A stretch of DNA of 64,000 nt from Lactonifactor longoviformis DSM 17459 (GCF_900129135.1 NZ_FQVI01000019.1:1-64000); one strand, 5' to 3'; positions 42,213 to 51,924 are shown, counted from the stretch's first letter. The notes: generated by a model from the letters alone, not told the origin. Numbers and translations are program-made.

Positions 42213-43166
42213 TTATTTTTTACTGCTTTTTGTCTGCACATCCAGCAGCACTGCCAGAACAATAATGATACCTTTGATGATCTGCTGATAATATGCCGAT
42301 ACATTCATCAAGTCCAGCCCATTGCTTATCATTGCCATGAGCAGCGAGCCAATCACTGCGCCATATATGGTTCCCACACCTCCTGAAGTACTGACACCCC
42401 CGATGACAGCCCCGGCAATGGCATCCAGTTCATATCCTTCCCCCATCGTCGGAGTTCCGGACTGGATTCTCCCCGCCAGCATAATTCCTCCAAGACCAGC
42501 CAGTGCCCCGGCAGCGGTATAGACGATAAGCTTCACACGCTGCACCCGGATTCCCGACACATGAGCTGACTGTTCATTCCCTCCTACCGCATAAACATGA
42601 CGGCCGAATTTGGTCTTATTCAGAATAAAGGCAGTTACTATAACAACCGCGACCATAATAATAACCAGCATAGGAATTCCCAGTACTTTTCCGCTGCCCA
42701 TAAAGATATAGGCGGCTGACAGACCAAAAACGGGAGTGGCATTTGTCACAAGGAGTGCCATCCCTCTGGCTGCCTGCTGCATTCCCAAAGTGGCAATAAA
42801 AGCAGGGACACGCCCTTTGGATACAATCAGCCCGTTTATAAAGCCGCATAACATGCCAACCAGGATTGCTGTTAAAAATGCTGCCGGCATATTCGTTTTA
42901 TCTGCCAGGCCGAACATGGCCGAAGTCACCCCGGCCAAAGCCATGATAGAACCCGATGAAAGATCCATCCCTCCGGTTATGAGGCACAGTGTCTGGCCAA
43001 TGGCTATTACAGCCACAGTAGATGCCTGCTTTAAAATATTCAGCAGATTGGACGGGGTAAAAAACGCCTGGTTTGCAATGGACAGCACCAGGAAAATAAC
43101 CAGAAAAATAATATAAATCCCGTATCTGGAAATAATCGTTTTTATATTCTTCTTCTCACTTAGCAT
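42213..43166 (-). CDS. ribose-type ABC permease (RbsC family)
   Basis: A 317-aa inner-membrane permease with about eight to ten helices. RbsC motifs: TGGMDLSSGSIMALAG, GFINGLIVSKGRVPAFIATLG, GGNEQSAHVSGI and DAIAGAVIGGVSTSGG. ATG 43166 overlaps the end of the ATPase gene by 11 bp, giving translational coupling; an upstream frame extension has no ribosome binding site. Confidence 0.92.
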   Translation of the reverse strand: MLSEKKNIKTIISRYGIYIIFLVIFLVLSIANQAFFTPSNLLNILKQASTVAVIAIGQTLCLITGGMDLSSGSIMALAGVTSAMFGLADKTNMPAAFLTAILVGMLCGFINGLIVSKGRVPAFIATLGMQQAARGMALLVTNATPVFGLSAAYIFMGSGKVLGIPMLVIIMVAVVIVTAFILNKTKFGRHVYAVGGNEQSAHVSGIRVQRVKLIVYTAAGALAGLGGIMLAGRIQSGTPTMGEGYELDAIAGAVIGGVSTSGGVGTIYGAVIGSLLMAMISNGLDLMNVSAYYQQIIKGIIIVLAVLLDVQTKSSKK

Positions 43167-44670
43167 CTTCAATATTTTCCCCCAATCCTGTTGCATATTT
43201 CATAATTGCCTCCTGTGTCATTTCATTTTTTTTCAATACTCCTGTGATACGGCCCTCATGCATAACCAGTGTCCGGTCACAGATTCCCAGGATTTCCGGA
43301 AGCTCTGAGGAAATCATCAGGATCGCCTTCCCGCCCGCCGCCAGCTCTCTCATAATACTGTAAATCTCGTATTTTGCCCCCACATCAATTCCCCTGGTAG
43401 GTTCGTCCATTATGAGAATTTGCGGATTCGACATGAGCCATCTGGCAATAATCACCTTCTGCTGATTCCCACCCGAAAGATTCCTGATTCCCTGATTTCT
43501 GGAAGGGGTCTTAATATTGAGCTGCCGGATTCTCTGATCCACCCCCTCATTTTCTTTCCTGCTGTTAATCACCTGCCCCCACCGGCAGAATTGCTTCAGG
43601 GTGAGGATACTCATATCCTTTTTCACTGTAGTTTTCAGATTCAGCCCCGACTGCGCCCTGTCTTCAGTGACAAAGGCCAATCCGGCACGAATTGCATACC
43701 GGGGACTTTTTATAGAGAGCCTGGAGCTCCCTATATAGATTTCTCCGCTGTCCGCCCGCCGCAGTCCGAAGATCGTCTCTACCAGTTCACTTCTTCCCGC
43801 TCCCATAAGCCCTGCAATTCCCAGAATCTCACCTCTTCTGAGCGAAAAGTCCACGCCGTTAAACAGAGAACCGCTGCTCAGAGCTTTGACTCTTAAAATC
43901 TCCTCACCCAGCTCATGGGGAATCTTTGGGGGGTATACATCCTCTATACTCCTCCCTACCATCTTTGCAATAAGCTCATTGGCTGTCAGATGGGACGCTT
44001 CATAAGTACCCACAGTTTTTCCGTCCCGCATTACCGTGATCCGGTCTGCAATGCGGAATATCTCATCCATTTTATGGGATATGTAAACAATCCCTATGCC
44101 CCGGGAACGGAATTCCCCAATCACCCGGAAAAGGGCATCCACTTCTTTATCAGAGATAGCCGAAGTGGGTTCGTCCATAATTATAACTTTGGCTTTCATA
44201 GAAACAGCTTTTGCAATCTCTACCATCTGCCGTTTTGCCACAGACAGTTCCCTCATTTTTAGATTGGGATCAAGCTCCAGCCCCAGCTGCTGCAGTGCAT
44301 TCTGTGCTTCGCGCTTCATAGCCTTCTTATCATACAGAATCCCCCTGCCTATCTCTCTTCCCAGAAATATATTCTCCGATACCGTCATATCCAGCACCGT
44401 ATTCAACTCCTGGTGTATCATAGCAATGCCGTTTCTCATGGCATCCATAGGGGACTGAATCACAGTCTTAGCTCCATACAGCCGCATCTCCCCTTCGTCA
44501 GGGTGATATATCCCATCCACAATCTTCATAAGCGTGGATTTACCGGCTCCGTTTTCCCCCATAATGACATGCACCTCTCCGGGGCTCACCTTCAATTCCA
44601 CCTTATCAAGCGCCAAAACACCCGGAAATCTTTTCGTAATGTTTCTAAGCTCCAAAAGATACTCTCCCAT
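43156..44670 (-). CDS. ribose-type ABC ATPase with two nucleotide domains (RbsA family)
   Basis: A 504-aa cytoplasmic ATPase. The first domain has Walker A GENGAGKST and Walker B VIIMDEPTSA. The second has the degenerate Walker A GLMGAGRSEL normal for RbsA, then signature LSGGNQQK and ILIMDEPTRGIDVG. TAGGAGGTGAATTG precedes the ATG at 44670. It is the first gene of the operon RbsA, RbsC, binding protein, YesM, YesN, URO-D-like. Confidence 0.94.
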   Translation of the reverse strand: MGEYLLELRNITKRFPGVLALDKVELKVSPGEVHVIMGENGAGKSTLMKIVDGIYHPDEGEMRLYGAKTVIQSPMDAMRNGIAMIHQELNTVLDMTVSENIFLGREIGRGILYDKKAMKREAQNALQQLGLELDPNLKMRELSVAKRQMVEIAKAVSMKAKVIIMDEPTSAISDKEVDALFRVIGEFRSRGIGIVYISHKMDEIFRIADRITVMRDGKTVGTYEASHLTANELIAKMVGRSIEDVYPPKIPHELGEEILRVKALSSGSLFNGVDFSLRRGEILGIAGLMGAGRSELVETIFGLRRADSGEIYIGSSRLSIKSPRYAIRAGLAFVTEDRAQSGLNLKTTVKKDMSILTLKQFCRWGQVINSRKENEGVDQRIRQLNIKTPSRNQGIRNLSGGNQQKVIIARWLMSNPQILIMDEPTRGIDVGAKYEIYSIMRELAAGGKAILMISSELPEILGICDRTLVMHEGRITGVLKKNEMTQEAIMKYATGLGENIEDAK

Positions 44671-45013
44671 CAATTCACCTCCTACCATAAAGTATAGAGA
44701 ATTCAGGAAAAAAGTATTTATTATAATATGACAAGGTTGTCCACTATTTTGACCTTATACCGTAGAGAAACAGAATTTCTCCCGGTAAAGAACATTTATA
44801 TAATGAATATCGCCGCTGATCTGCAGCTAAAGATAAGGCCGCTGGAAATAAGCATCAAACAGCCGGCCATAGGAAATGTTATTCAAAATATGTTAAGAAA
44901 AGCCTCAAAAAAACGCCTGTAAACTGACATACATGCAGTTTCTGTGAGTTTATTTTCGCCTAATATGCTGATTAATTATGGTAAGGGACAAGTTTTCCCT
45001 CTTCCAATAACCA
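44671..45013. other. intergenic region without a recognised gene
   Basis: Contains the leader of the ribose-type importer operon and an AT-rich stretch. A perfect TATAAT on the minus strand near 44725 has no good -35 partner, and TATACT near 44690 is another -10 candidate. A plus-strand frame at 44728-44922 has no ribosome binding site and is not called. No riboswitch recognised. Confidence 0.4.
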
Positions 45014-45073
45014 GGTGACATAACTGCAGCGCCGGGGGCCACCTCTGGCCCCCGGCGCTGCAGTTATGTCACC
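45014..45073. repeat. perfect 27-bp inverted repeat with 6-nt loop
   Basis: The left arm (45014-45040, starting GGTGACATAACTGCAGCGCC) is exactly complementary to the right arm (45047-45073); the loop is ACCTCT. It starts 12 bases after the aldehyde dehydrogenase stop. Neither strand has a T run after it. The length, perfection and GC-rich tip, with the flanking GGGGACGGTGAC pattern, recall REP/MITE-like palindromes mobilised by Y1 transposases. It may double as a transcript end. Confidence 0.75.
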
Positions 45074-45085
45074 GTCCCCCTCTCT

Positions 45086-46507
45086 TTAATGCTGAACCGT
45101 AACCCATTTCAATTCCGTATATTCCTCCGCTGAAAATGAGCTGTTCTCCCGCCCTACACCGCTCATCTTCACGCCTCCGAAGGGCGCACGGGTGGAGCCT
45201 ACCACTGTAGATTCATTAATATGCACCATCCCCGCTTCTATCTCCTCAGAAAGGGAGAGGGCCAGCGTGATATCATTGGTCAGAATGGAACTGGACAGGC
45301 CATACTCATTATCATTGCACAGTTCCACCCCATGCCGGGCATCTTCTGCGCAGATTACACATACCACCGGTCCGAAACATTCTTCATAGAAAATATCCAT
45401 CTCTTGGGTGACATCCTTTAAAAGCGTTGGTTCGTAAAAAGCGCCCCTGTGCTTTCCCCCGGCAAGAAGCTTTGCCCCTTTGTTCACCGCATCTTCTATC
45501 AGACGGTCTAAAACCTGGCACTGTTTTTCGTGAATCAGTGGACCAACGATTGTCTCCGGATCGTGGGGATCTCCCATGACGATCTTGCCCGTTTTCTCCG
45601 CCATCACCTCACAGAACTTTTCATAGACAGGTTCCTCGGCAATGATTCTGCTGGTGGCCATACAGATCTGTCCCTGGTGGAAATATCCACCGAATACAGC
45701 AATATCCGCCGCTTTATCCACATCAAAATCCTTTAGTATCAACATAGGGTTCTTCCCTCCCAGTTCCAGGGAGTACCGTTTCAGAGAGGAGGCAGCCTGC
45801 ACGGCAAGCCTCTGTCCCACCTGGCTGGAACCTGTAAGGGCAACCATCCGCACCCTCCTGTCTGCGGTCAGGGCGTCGCCCACCACCCTCCCGGACCCCG
45901 GAAGGACGCTGAGCACGCCTTTGGGAAGTCCGGCCTTTTCAAAGCACCTGGCAATCACAAGGCCGGATAAGGGCGTGCAGGACGACGGTTTCAGAATAAA
46001 AGTATTCCCCATTGCAATGGCGAAAGCCACCTTATTGATTGCCAGAAATAAAGGATAATTAAACGGGGCGATTCCCACCACCACTCCCAGCGGATTTCTT
46101 GTGTAGTAAGAAAGGTGATTGGGGTATTCTCCCTGGATTACCCCTCCCGATATACGGCAGCATTCCCCGGCAGCGGTCCGGATTAGTCCGGTGCAGCTGG
46201 CAATCTCTGCAGTAATCTTTGTGAGGGAGGATCCGCTCTCGTCAATCAGCCACGGTATATACTTTTCTGCGTCTTCCTCCAGGCAGTCGGCAGCTTTTAA
46301 GAGAATGGCTTCTCTTTCCTTGGCCAGGGAGTGTCCCCAGCTTTTCCGGGCTTCATAGGCGCCCCGAAGGGCCTCCTCCACCTCTTTTTCCCCCGCTGCC
46401 CTCACCCGGCAGAACACTTCTCCCGTTGCAGGATTAACGTTATCAATCCATGCTTCTTTTTCAGGGCGGACCCACTCCCCATTTACAAACAGGTCAAATT
46501 CTCTCAT
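45086..46507 (-). CDS. NAD(P)-dependent aldehyde dehydrogenase
   Basis: A 473-aa aldehyde dehydrogenase superfamily enzyme oxidising an aldehyde to an acid. Catalytic Cys282 lies in GQICMATS, general base Glu248 in SLELGGKNP, and the cofactor segment is APFNYPLFLAINKVAFAIAMGN. The GSTxxG helix reads TGSSQVG. AGGGGGAAAGAGA precedes the ATG. Last gene of the eleven-gene unit and next to the split transketolase, so it may oxidise an aldehyde left after two-carbon transfer. The substrate is inferred only. Confidence 0.92.
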   Translation of the reverse strand: MREFDLFVNGEWVRPEKEAWIDNVNPATGEVFCRVRAAGEKEVEEALRGAYEARKSWGHSLAKEREAILLKAADCLEEDAEKYIPWLIDESGSSLTKITAEIASCTGLIRTAAGECCRISGGVIQGEYPNHLSYYTRNPLGVVVGIAPFNYPLFLAINKVAFAIAMGNTFILKPSSCTPLSGLVIARCFEKAGLPKGVLSVLPGSGRVVGDALTADRRVRMVALTGSSQVGQRLAVQAASSLKRYSLELGGKNPMLILKDFDVDKAADIAVFGGYFHQGQICMATSRIIAEEPVYEKFCEVMAEKTGKIVMGDPHDPETIVGPLIHEKQCQVLDRLIEDAVNKGAKLLAGGKHRGAFYEPTLLKDVTQEMDIFYEECFGPVVCVICAEDARHGVELCNDNEYGLSSSILTNDITLALSLSEEIEAGMVHINESTVVGSTRAPFGGVKMSGVGRENSSFSAEEYTELKWVTVQH

Positions 46508-46518
46508 TCTCTTTCCCC

Positions 46519-47475
46519 CTATTTTATCATGTCACGCAAGGCTGCGATAGTTCCCTCCAGGCCGAATCCGTATTTGTCATAAAGCTCCGGTCCGTCTCCA
46601 AATCCCGGGAATACCTGGGGGATACCCATACGGGTAAACCTGCAGTCCAGATTCTTATCTGCAATTACCTCTGCCACAGCGCTTCCCAGGCCGCCAATGG
46701 TGTAATGGTCTTCCAGTGTCAGGATCGCACCGGTGTCACGGGCCGCTCTCACAATGGCTTCCTCATCAATGGGCTTCAGGGTATGCATGTCCAGTACTCT
46801 CACGGAGATCCCTTCTTTTTCCAGTGAATTGGCCGCGTCAACAGCCTGAGCCACCATAACCCCGCAGGCTATGATGACCGCATCCTTTCCGGGCCTTGTC
46901 TCGATAGCCTTCCCAACCTGATAGGTTACCTCTCCGGGCTGGTACACCACAGGTTCGCCTTTTCCTCTGGCAAGACGTATATACACCGGGCCGGGATGGT
47001 TCTCGGTAGCCAGCAGCACATCCCTCACAATCCCCGGATCCCCCGGAACGATGAGGGTCATATTGGCCATAGATCGCACAATTCCCAAATCCTCCATGGC
47101 ATTATGGGTGGATCCCCCGGTGGAGGTAAGCCCCCCGTTGGTCGCTATGATGCGCACCGGGAGATTCTGGTAGCAGATATCTGTCCGGAGCTGTTCGCAG
47201 GCGCGCATAGAGGCGAAGGTGGACATTGTGGTGGCATAGGGGATATTTCCCTCAAGGGCAAGTCCCGCCGCCATGCCAAGCATCGTCTGTTCTGCTATGC
47301 CTGCATTGATAAATCTCTCCGGGAATGCCTTTTTGCATCCTTTTACACTGCAGGTACGCATCAAGTCTGCTGTCAGCACATAGATTTTCTGATTTCTCTC
47401 ACCCATTTCCTGAAGAGTATCTCCGCAGATTGTTCTGGATGCCGCGAATTGGCCAAAATTAAACGTTACACCCAT
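46519..47475 (-). CDS. transketolase, C-terminal subunit
   Basis: A 318-aa protein holding the pyrimidine-binding and C-terminal domains of transketolase. The catalytic Glu that activates thiamine diphosphate is in FINAGIAEQTMLGMAAG. ATG 47475 follows AAAGGGGTGAGTAAT, one base after the partner gene. Split transketolases work as a heterodimer pair with the N-terminal subunit and are common in Firmicute and archaeal sugar clusters. They move a two-carbon ketol unit from a ketose to an aldose. Confidence 0.93.
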   Translation of the reverse strand: MGVTFNFGQFAASRTICGDTLQEMGERNQKIYVLTADLMRTCSVKGCKKAFPERFINAGIAEQTMLGMAAGLALEGNIPYATTMSTFASMRACEQLRTDICYQNLPVRIIATNGGLTSTGGSTHNAMEDLGIVRSMANMTLIVPGDPGIVRDVLLATENHPGPVYIRLARGKGEPVVYQPGEVTYQVGKAIETRPGKDAVIIACGVMVAQAVDAANSLEKEGISVRVLDMHTLKPIDEEAIVRAARDTGAILTLEDHYTIGGLGSAVAEVIADKNLDCRFTRMGIPQVFPGFGDGPELYDKYGFGLEGTIAALRDMIK

Positions 47476-47476
47476 A

Positions 47477-48334
47477 TTACTCACCCCTTTCCTTATCCCA
47501 GGCTGCCCGTATCTCTGCAAGCGCCTTATTCATATCCTCCTCACTGACAGAGCCCGCATGCCAGTCAGGATTATTTTCCATAAAGGAAACGCCTTTTCCT
47601 TTTACCGTCCGGCAGATAACCACTGTGGGGGTATCCGACTCGGGAGAAGGCAGCTGATCCAGAGCATCCACCAGCTGAGCCATATCGTGCCCGTCAACCT
47701 CCACCACATTCCAGCCAAATGCCTTCCACTTATCCCCGTAGGGTTCCATCTTCATCATGTCTTCCGTAAAATCATCCAGCTGAAGACAGTTCCTGTCTAC
47801 AAATGCAACCAGGTTTCCCAGCTTATACTGATGGGCGTTCAGCGCTGCTTCCCAGGTAGTTCCCTCCTGGGATTCCCCGTCGCCCAGAAGAACAAATACT
47901 CTGTGCTTTTCCTGGTTTACCTTTGCGGAAAAGGCCATCCCGCATCCAATGGGCAGTCCGTGCCCCAGTGACCCGGAAGAGGTTTCCACTCCGGGCAGAT
48001 TGACCTTGCAGGGATGCATTCCGTATGCACTGTTCAGCTGTCCGTAGGTCTTCAGAATCTCATCAAAATCAAAAAATCCCTTCAGCGCCATAGCGATGTA
48101 CATTCCTACCGCACCGTGTCCCTTACTGAGGATAAAGCGGTCCCGGCCCGGCATCCTGATATCTTTTGGGTCTACATGCAGCCCATAGTGGTACAGGGCA
48201 ATCATGATATCTGTCATAGACAAATCTCCGCCTATGTGAACGCTGCCCTCAAAAGTTCCGCACAGTGTGAGCAGATTCACCCGCATCTGATACGCTTTTT
48301 CTTTTAAACTCATTACAACTTGTGTGTCGGCCAT
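47477..48334 (-). CDS. transketolase, N-terminal subunit
   Basis: A 285-aa protein carrying the thiamine-diphosphate pyrophosphate domain. The GDG(x)nN motif runs from LGDGESQEGTTWEAALNAH to AFVDRNCLQLDD. SKGHGAVGMYIAMALKG at the N-terminus binds substrate and cofactor. AAAGGAGGAATATAT precedes the ATG. It is coupled to the C-terminal subunit. Its place beside an ABC importer, two dehydrogenases and an aldehyde dehydrogenase points to a peripheral sugar pathway, not the central pentose phosphate route. Confidence 0.93.
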   Translation of the reverse strand: MADTQVVMSLKEKAYQMRVNLLTLCGTFEGSVHIGGDLSMTDIMIALYHYGLHVDPKDIRMPGRDRFILSKGHGAVGMYIAMALKGFFDFDEILKTYGQLNSAYGMHPCKVNLPGVETSSGSLGHGLPIGCGMAFSAKVNQEKHRVFVLLGDGESQEGTTWEAALNAHQYKLGNLVAFVDRNCLQLDDFTEDMMKMEPYGDKWKAFGWNVVEVDGHDMAQLVDALDQLPSPESDTPTVVICRTVKGKGVSFMENNPDWHAGSVSEEDMNKALAEIRAAWDKERGE

Positions 48335-48364
48335 ATATATTCCTCCTTTCTGGAATTTGCCTGT

Positions 48365-49384
48365 TTAACATTCTAGTAAAATCTTAGGATATCTGGACTC
48401 CTGAAATAACGCAAAGGCATCCAGCGCCTGTGCCAGAGGAATTACCTTTCCGATAATTTTCTCCGTCTGTACCCTGGGAATGAGGTTAATTGCCCGGGGA
48501 AACAGATAATGGCTTGTAAATACTGTCTGAATACTGGCCTCCTTCATATAAAGTTTATAGAGATTCAGAGGCATCTCATACGCAGGGGGAAACACTGCAA
48601 AATATGTTACTTTGCCGCAGTGAGCCACAAGGTCAAGGCATACATTGGCCGCCTTTGGCGAGCCCGACACTTCAAATACGTGATCAAACCCATTTCCCTC
48701 AGTAATCTCCATGCTTCTCTTCTCCAAATCATCATGAAAGGGATCCAGCGCATACTCCGCGCCCATGTCCAGCGCCAGCCGGCGCTTCTCAGGCACGGGA
48801 TCAATGGCTGTTATCCTGGCGCCCCCTGCCAGAAGCACCATATTCAGCAGTATGGAGCCTATACCGCCGATCCCGGACACCGCCACGGTCTGTCCATGTT
48901 TGATTCCCGCCAGATCCATGGCGCGTATGGTGCACACGGAAGGCTCCACCAGGGAATACTTCTTTAAATCCGCATCCGCGGGTATCTTATATACTGCGCT
49001 GATGTCTGTGACAATATATTCACTGAATGCCGCTACCGGCGCTGCCTGAAGACAGTACTGGGGCAGCCCCTTTTTGCACATGGGGCACTTTCCGCACACT
49101 GCCACCGGCGCCACCACTACCTTGTCCCCGATCCGGTAACCGTAATCCCCGGTTCCTTCTCCCAGCTCAGTTATCACACCCGATGCCTCATGCCCCAGGG
49201 GAATCCCCGGCTGAGCGCCCAGAACCCCCATGGTCACCATATGCACATCTGTGGCACAAAGAGCGGCATAGGCTGTCTTTATCTTAACCATTCCGGGACG
49301 TACCTCTGGGATATTCACCTCCCGGACCTCAATCTTATCCTTTGCTGCAAAATACACTGATTTCATTTTTTCCATACGCTTCAC
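48365..49384 (-). CDS. zinc-dependent alcohol/polyol dehydrogenase (MDR)
   Basis: A 339-aa medium-chain dehydrogenase. Catalytic zinc residues lie in CATDVH and GHEASG, structural zinc in CGKCPMCKKGLPQYC, and the Rossmann motif is GIGGIG. The GTG at 49384 has AAGGGA about eight bases before it; ATG 49375 is the alternative start. It lies between the binding protein and the transketolase genes. It probably oxidises a polyol or a sugar carbon to feed the transketolase. It is a paralog of the enzyme at 54243-55280 in the same unit. Confidence 0.9.
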   Translation of the reverse strand: MKRMEKMKSVYFAAKDKIEVREVNIPEVRPGMVKIKTAYAALCATDVHMVTMGVLGAQPGIPLGHEASGVITELGEGTGDYGYRIGDKVVVAPVAVCGKCPMCKKGLPQYCLQAAPVAAFSEYIVTDISAVYKIPADADLKKYSLVEPSVCTIRAMDLAGIKHGQTVAVSGIGGIGSILLNMVLLAGGARITAIDPVPEKRRLALDMGAEYALDPFHDDLEKRSMEITEGNGFDHVFEVSGSPKAANVCLDLVAHCGKVTYFAVFPPAYEMPLNLYKLYMKEASIQTVFTSHYLFPRAINLIPRVQTEKIIGKVIPLAQALDAFALFQESRYPKILLEC

Positions 49385-49459
49385 CCGAAGTCCCTTTTGT
49401 CTTTAGGCAGGAGATAAACTACCTCCTGCCTAAGAATTCATTCCCTATATTTCACCGCA

Positions 49460-50836
49460 CTATTTGCTCTGTGCCTCTTCTCTGATCTGATCAATGGTTT
49501 TCCACTCAAAAGGAAGCACCTTGCAGTACTGCAGATCCGGATCCTCATACTCTTTCCAGTTTTCCTTTGTGATAGCTCCGTTTGGAAGATCTGATGCGGC
49601 CGGAAGGTTGCTTGCGTCGTATCCTTCCTCAAACATCATATGAATCAGATCCACTGCAGCGGAACCGTTTAAGTTCGGGCTGTTGTATCCGGTTACCAGC
49701 ATCTCTCCGCTCTCCAGATACGGGAACATTTCTTTTCCGCCGTCTGCGGCGCAGGCTACATAGATATCTTTTCCGGGTGTGAGACCTGCATTTTTGATTG
49801 CCTTGATTGCCCCGGCGCCCATGGGGTCACAGGCTGCCATAATTAAATTTATGTCAGAGTTTCCGGCGATAATATCTTCTGCCGCTGCAAGTCCGCCCTC
49901 ATTTGTCCAGTCACCCTGACCCTGGGCAACAATTTCAAAATCCCATTTGTCACTGCTGAATTTTCCTTTATCTCTCAGCTCGCTGAACAGATCATTTGCC
50001 TCCAGGTATGCGTCTTCCTGGCAGGCGTAAGGATTGCCCTGCTGTTCTGCGCGTTTGTACAGAATTCCTGCGATCATGCCGTTGATGCGGCTCTCATCAA
50101 TGGTGTGTCCCATCATACCCAAAATCGCTGCTGCCTTAATATGCTGATCCTTGAAGAACTCACCCATATAGAGTCCGGATTCCCAGCCGCCGAAGTAGTT
50201 GTTGGCAAGGATAGAAGTAACCACCGGCACGTCCTCTGCAAAGTCTACACCGGCACCGATAACCGGAATTCCTGCTTCCACCGCTCTTTTTACATCTGCT
50301 GCCGCTGCTGTAACGTCCATAGGATTCAGGATAATCGCATCATATCCGGCTGTAATCATGGATTCCACATCCGCGCTCTGCTTGGAAATATTGCCGTCCG
50401 CGCACAGCATAACCAGCTCATACCCATAATCCTCAGCCGCCTTTGTTGCACTGTCAATCATCTCTGTAAAGAAAGAGCTTCCCATCTGGCCCATAGATAA
50501 GCCAATGGTAAGATTTCCTTTTTGCTCCTTAGGCAGTGCCTTGTCAATATCCTTTCTGTCCTTCATAGCAGGAGATACCAGCCCGCTCAGGGCATTTCTC
50601 TCAGTAAGCTTGTAGATCTCGTGTAAGTCACCTGTATCGGCAGTGTCCTCCGCCTTGGTGTCACTGGCTGCCGTGGTATCGGATTCTTCTGCTTCTGTCT
50701 CCTTCGTTTCTGCTGCCGGTTCTTCTTTCACCTCATCAGAGCTAGCCTTGGTGTCCCCGCAGCCTGCCAGGGAACCTGCTACCATCCCCACTGTCAGTGC
50801 CATTGCCAATAGTTTTCTTACTTTCTTTTTCTGCAT
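49460..50836 (-). CDS. ribose-type ABC sugar-binding lipoprotein (long form)
   Basis: A 458-aa binding protein with lipobox LAGC (Cys26) and an unusually long acidic Thr/Glu linker (about 27-75). The core motifs are AGYDAIILNPMDVTAAAADV, MAACDPMGAGAIKAI and VTGYNSPNLNGSAAVDL. About 100 residues longer than typical RbsB, partly through an insertion around 230-300. ATG 50836 follows AAAGGAGAAGGATTT. It follows the ATPase and permease genes of the eleven-gene unit. Sugar not identified. Confidence 0.9.
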   Translation of the reverse strand: MQKKKVRKLLAMALTVGMVAGSLAGCGDTKASSDEVKEEPAAETKETEAEESDTTAASDTKAEDTADTGDLHEIYKLTERNALSGLVSPAMKDRKDIDKALPKEQKGNLTIGLSMGQMGSSFFTEMIDSATKAAEDYGYELVMLCADGNISKQSADVESMITAGYDAIILNPMDVTAAAADVKRAVEAGIPVIGAGVDFAEDVPVVTSILANNYFGGWESGLYMGEFFKDQHIKAAAILGMMGHTIDESRINGMIAGILYKRAEQQGNPYACQEDAYLEANDLFSELRDKGKFSSDKWDFEIVAQGQGDWTNEGGLAAAEDIIAGNSDINLIMAACDPMGAGAIKAIKNAGLTPGKDIYVACAADGGKEMFPYLESGEMLVTGYNSPNLNGSAAVDLIHMMFEEGYDASNLPAASDLPNGAITKENWKEYEDPDLQYCKVLPFEWKTIDQIREEAQSK

Positions 50837-50893
50837 AAATCCTTCTCCTTTCATTTACGCTTTTTTATTAGTGAATTCATTTCACTCCCTTTG

Positions 50894-51889
50894 TTACTGC
50901 TTTTTGTTTCCTATACTTTTCAAGAGAACTGCCGCAATGATGATCACACCCTTTGCAACCTTCTGGGGATAAGCAGCAATACTCAGCAGGTTCATGATAT
51001 TTCCTATCAATGCCATAATCAGTACACCGATGATGGTATTTACAACAGATGCCTTTCCGCCCTCCAGATTCGCACCGCCGATAACCACGGCAGCAATTGC
51101 GTCCAGCTCGTATCCGCCGGATACGGTAGCCGGGGTTCCGATGGCTGCCCGGCAGGTAACAAAGATTCCTGCAAGTGCACTGAGCGCACCGCAGATGGTA
51201 TATGCCGCCGCCTTGTAGAGGTTCACATTGATACCGGACAGGCGCACTGCTGTCTCGTTGCTTCCGGACGCTATGGTAAGACGACCGTAGGAAGTCCATT
51301 TGATTAAGAATACGAACAGCAGAATCACAATCAGCGTTACGTATACAGCAACCGGCACTCCCAGAAGCGGATCTTTAATTTCCGCAAACGCAATAAGAGC
51401 ATCTGTGGCAGGAGTGGACGGCAGACGGATGGGCTGTCCGTTTGTGAGAATGTAGGCCAGTCCCTGGGCCATTGTCATAACAGCCAGAGTGGCAATGAAT
51501 GCCGCCATCTTAAAATACGCTACCAGCACACCGTTCAGCAGTCCTATGACTCCGCCCACAAGGGCAGTAATCACAACACACCCGAGAAGTGCGGGAACTG
51601 AGGTAATGCTTTCTTTTGTGAGAAGCAGGGCGATAACCACACTTCCCACCCCCAGAATTGCACCGCAGGACAGGTCAATGCCCCCGGTCATAATGACAAG
51701 CATGCACCCGATCCCTACCAGGGCATACGGCACCTGCTGCCTCAGTACATTCACAACGTTTCTCTGGGAAAGAAAATTCGGTGACAGGCAGCTGGCAATT
51801 ATAATCAGTAAAACAAAGATGATAATCGCATTGTTTTCCTTAAAAAACTTCTTTAAATTAAATTTATTTGCAACTTTTGCCTCGCTCAT
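50894..51889 (-). CDS. ribose-type ABC permease (RbsC family)
   Basis: A 331-aa inner-membrane permease. Motifs TGGIDLSCGAILGVGS, LNGVLVAYFKMAAFIATLAVMT, GSNETAVRLSGI and DAIAAVVIGGANLEGG mark the RbsC family. GGAGGATGCGAAT precedes the ATG. Partner of the ATPase encoded 35 bases upstream and of the binding protein downstream. Confidence 0.92.
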   Translation of the reverse strand: MSEAKVANKFNLKKFFKENNAIIIFVLLIIIASCLSPNFLSQRNVVNVLRQQVPYALVGIGCMLVIMTGGIDLSCGAILGVGSVVIALLLTKESITSVPALLGCVVITALVGGVIGLLNGVLVAYFKMAAFIATLAVMTMAQGLAYILTNGQPIRLPSTPATDALIAFAEIKDPLLGVPVAVYVTLIVILLFVFLIKWTSYGRLTIASGSNETAVRLSGINVNLYKAAAYTICGALSALAGIFVTCRAAIGTPATVSGGYELDAIAAVVIGGANLEGGKASVVNTIIGVLIMALIGNIMNLLSIAAYPQKVAKGVIIIAAVLLKSIGNKKQ

Positions 51890-51924
51890 ATTCGCATCCT
51901 CCGCTTTTATAATCCTGTAGAAGC

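Noticed and set aside
44728-44922. Plus-strand frame of 64 codons in the intergenic region
   Set aside because: No ribosome binding site, no promoter, and it overlaps the likely leader of the divergent importer operon.
47477-48334. Sulfoquinovose (sulfo-transketolase) pathway
   Set aside because: The split transketolase fits, but no sulfoquinovosidase, sulfosugar isomerase or sulfolactaldehyde reductase is recognisable here; kept only as an analogy.
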